From assembly GCA_903883965.1 (NCBI GenBank), contig CAISCU010000040.1, positions 1 through 33,389 of the forward strand: 33,389 nt of DNA, read 5' to 3'. The position numbers and the translations under genes were made by a program. The DNA is from an uncultured Bacteroidota bacterium. Lineage in GTDB: Bacteria > Bacteroidota > Bacteroidia > UKL13-3. The first letter of the stretch is position 1; the number at the start of each line of letters is the position of its first letter. The notes beneath the pieces were generated by a model, which worked only from the letters and a program-made list of their open reading frames with translations, made no database searches and was not told where the DNA came from. This document shows positions 33,261-33,389 of this stretch, piece after piece.

Positions 33261-33389
33261 TGAATCCTGGACCAGAGGTTTAGTTAAAAAATCACTTAAT
33301 TTGACTAAACGATATGACCAAACAAACCCGACGCAAATTCACGCCTGAATTCAAGGCAAAAGTTGCATTAGAAGCGGCTAAAGACCAAC
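33261..33389 (+). mobile_element. Left end of an IS3-type insertion sequence (continues beyond the window)
   Basis: The sequence changes character near 33261-33268 (TGAATCCTGGACC or TGGACC could be the IS end), and a transposase OrfA begins at 33314. TTTAGT and ACTAAA (33279-33284 and 33303-33308) may be part of the terminal structure. The other end and any target duplication lie outside the window, so the exact boundary is uncertain by about 10 nt. Confidence 0.75.
33314..33389 (+). CDS. IS3-family transposase OrfA, N-terminal fragment
   Basis: Twenty-five residues are visible before the window ends: MTKQTRRKFTPEFKAKVALE, then AAKDQ. This is the standard start of the helix-turn-helix OrfA protein of IS3-family elements, which joins OrfB by frameshifting to make the DDE transposase. 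The truncation is due to the window edge. Confidence 0.85.
   Translation, partial: MTKQTRRKFTPEFKAKVALEAAKDQ

Overview
The window is low-GC DNA from a member of the Bacteroidota, probably near Chitinophagales or Sphingobacteriales. The reasons are the gene families present (bifunctional formiminotransferase-cyclodeaminase, short DUF721/DciA-like protein beside recF, RluF with a basic tail, archaemetzincin, split HipA genes), the mreBCD-PBP2-rodA cluster, and promoter elements of the Bacteroidota TAnnTTTG type upstream of pdhA and purH. The species cannot be named from sequence alone. I see no tRNA, rRNA or CRISPR.

Positions 1-20441 are ordinary core chromosome. They hold histidine degradation (FTCD with a small membrane protein), a Pif1-like helicase, Aat, the rod-shape operon mreB-mreC-mreD-PBP2-rodA, purine synthesis (purH, purN), a large lipoprotein, ribH, a membrane-anchored TPR protein behind pdhA with a clear terminator, recF with a DUF721 protein, and a damage-tolerance operon umuD-umuC-yedK.

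Positions 20441-23150 are a scrambled junction. Stubs of a second copy of a gene pair (a secreted 163-aa protein and an archaemetzincin) lie next to umuD. The intact pair is 1.1-1.6 kb further on. Between them are an orphan HTH antitoxin-like gene, a truncated remnant of an unrecognised (possibly acetyltransferase-like) protein and a 52-aa ORF. Three direct copies of the 3' end of the 163-aa gene flank these pieces. rluF follows.

Positions 24040-33389 are an accessory, defence-like island. Four ~120-160 bp repeat elements, all in one orientation, separate independent gene units: hipB-hipS-hipT (a three-part HipA toxin-antitoxin kinase), an AAA/DUF4143 ATPase, mcrB-mcrC (type IV restriction) and a TPR/retropepsin-like gene whose 5' end is cut by an incoming IS3-type element. 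Two of the elements have long imperfect inverted arms that differ in sequence between elements while still pairing. The central part carries two direct copies of a 21-nt unit, and the outer cores look like xxATAAC ... GTTAxxx. This resembles an integron attC array, but no integrase gene is in the window. It is the best candidate here for an undescribed gene-cassette system, and its passengers are mostly defence or conflict genes. Function and mobility are inferred, not shown.
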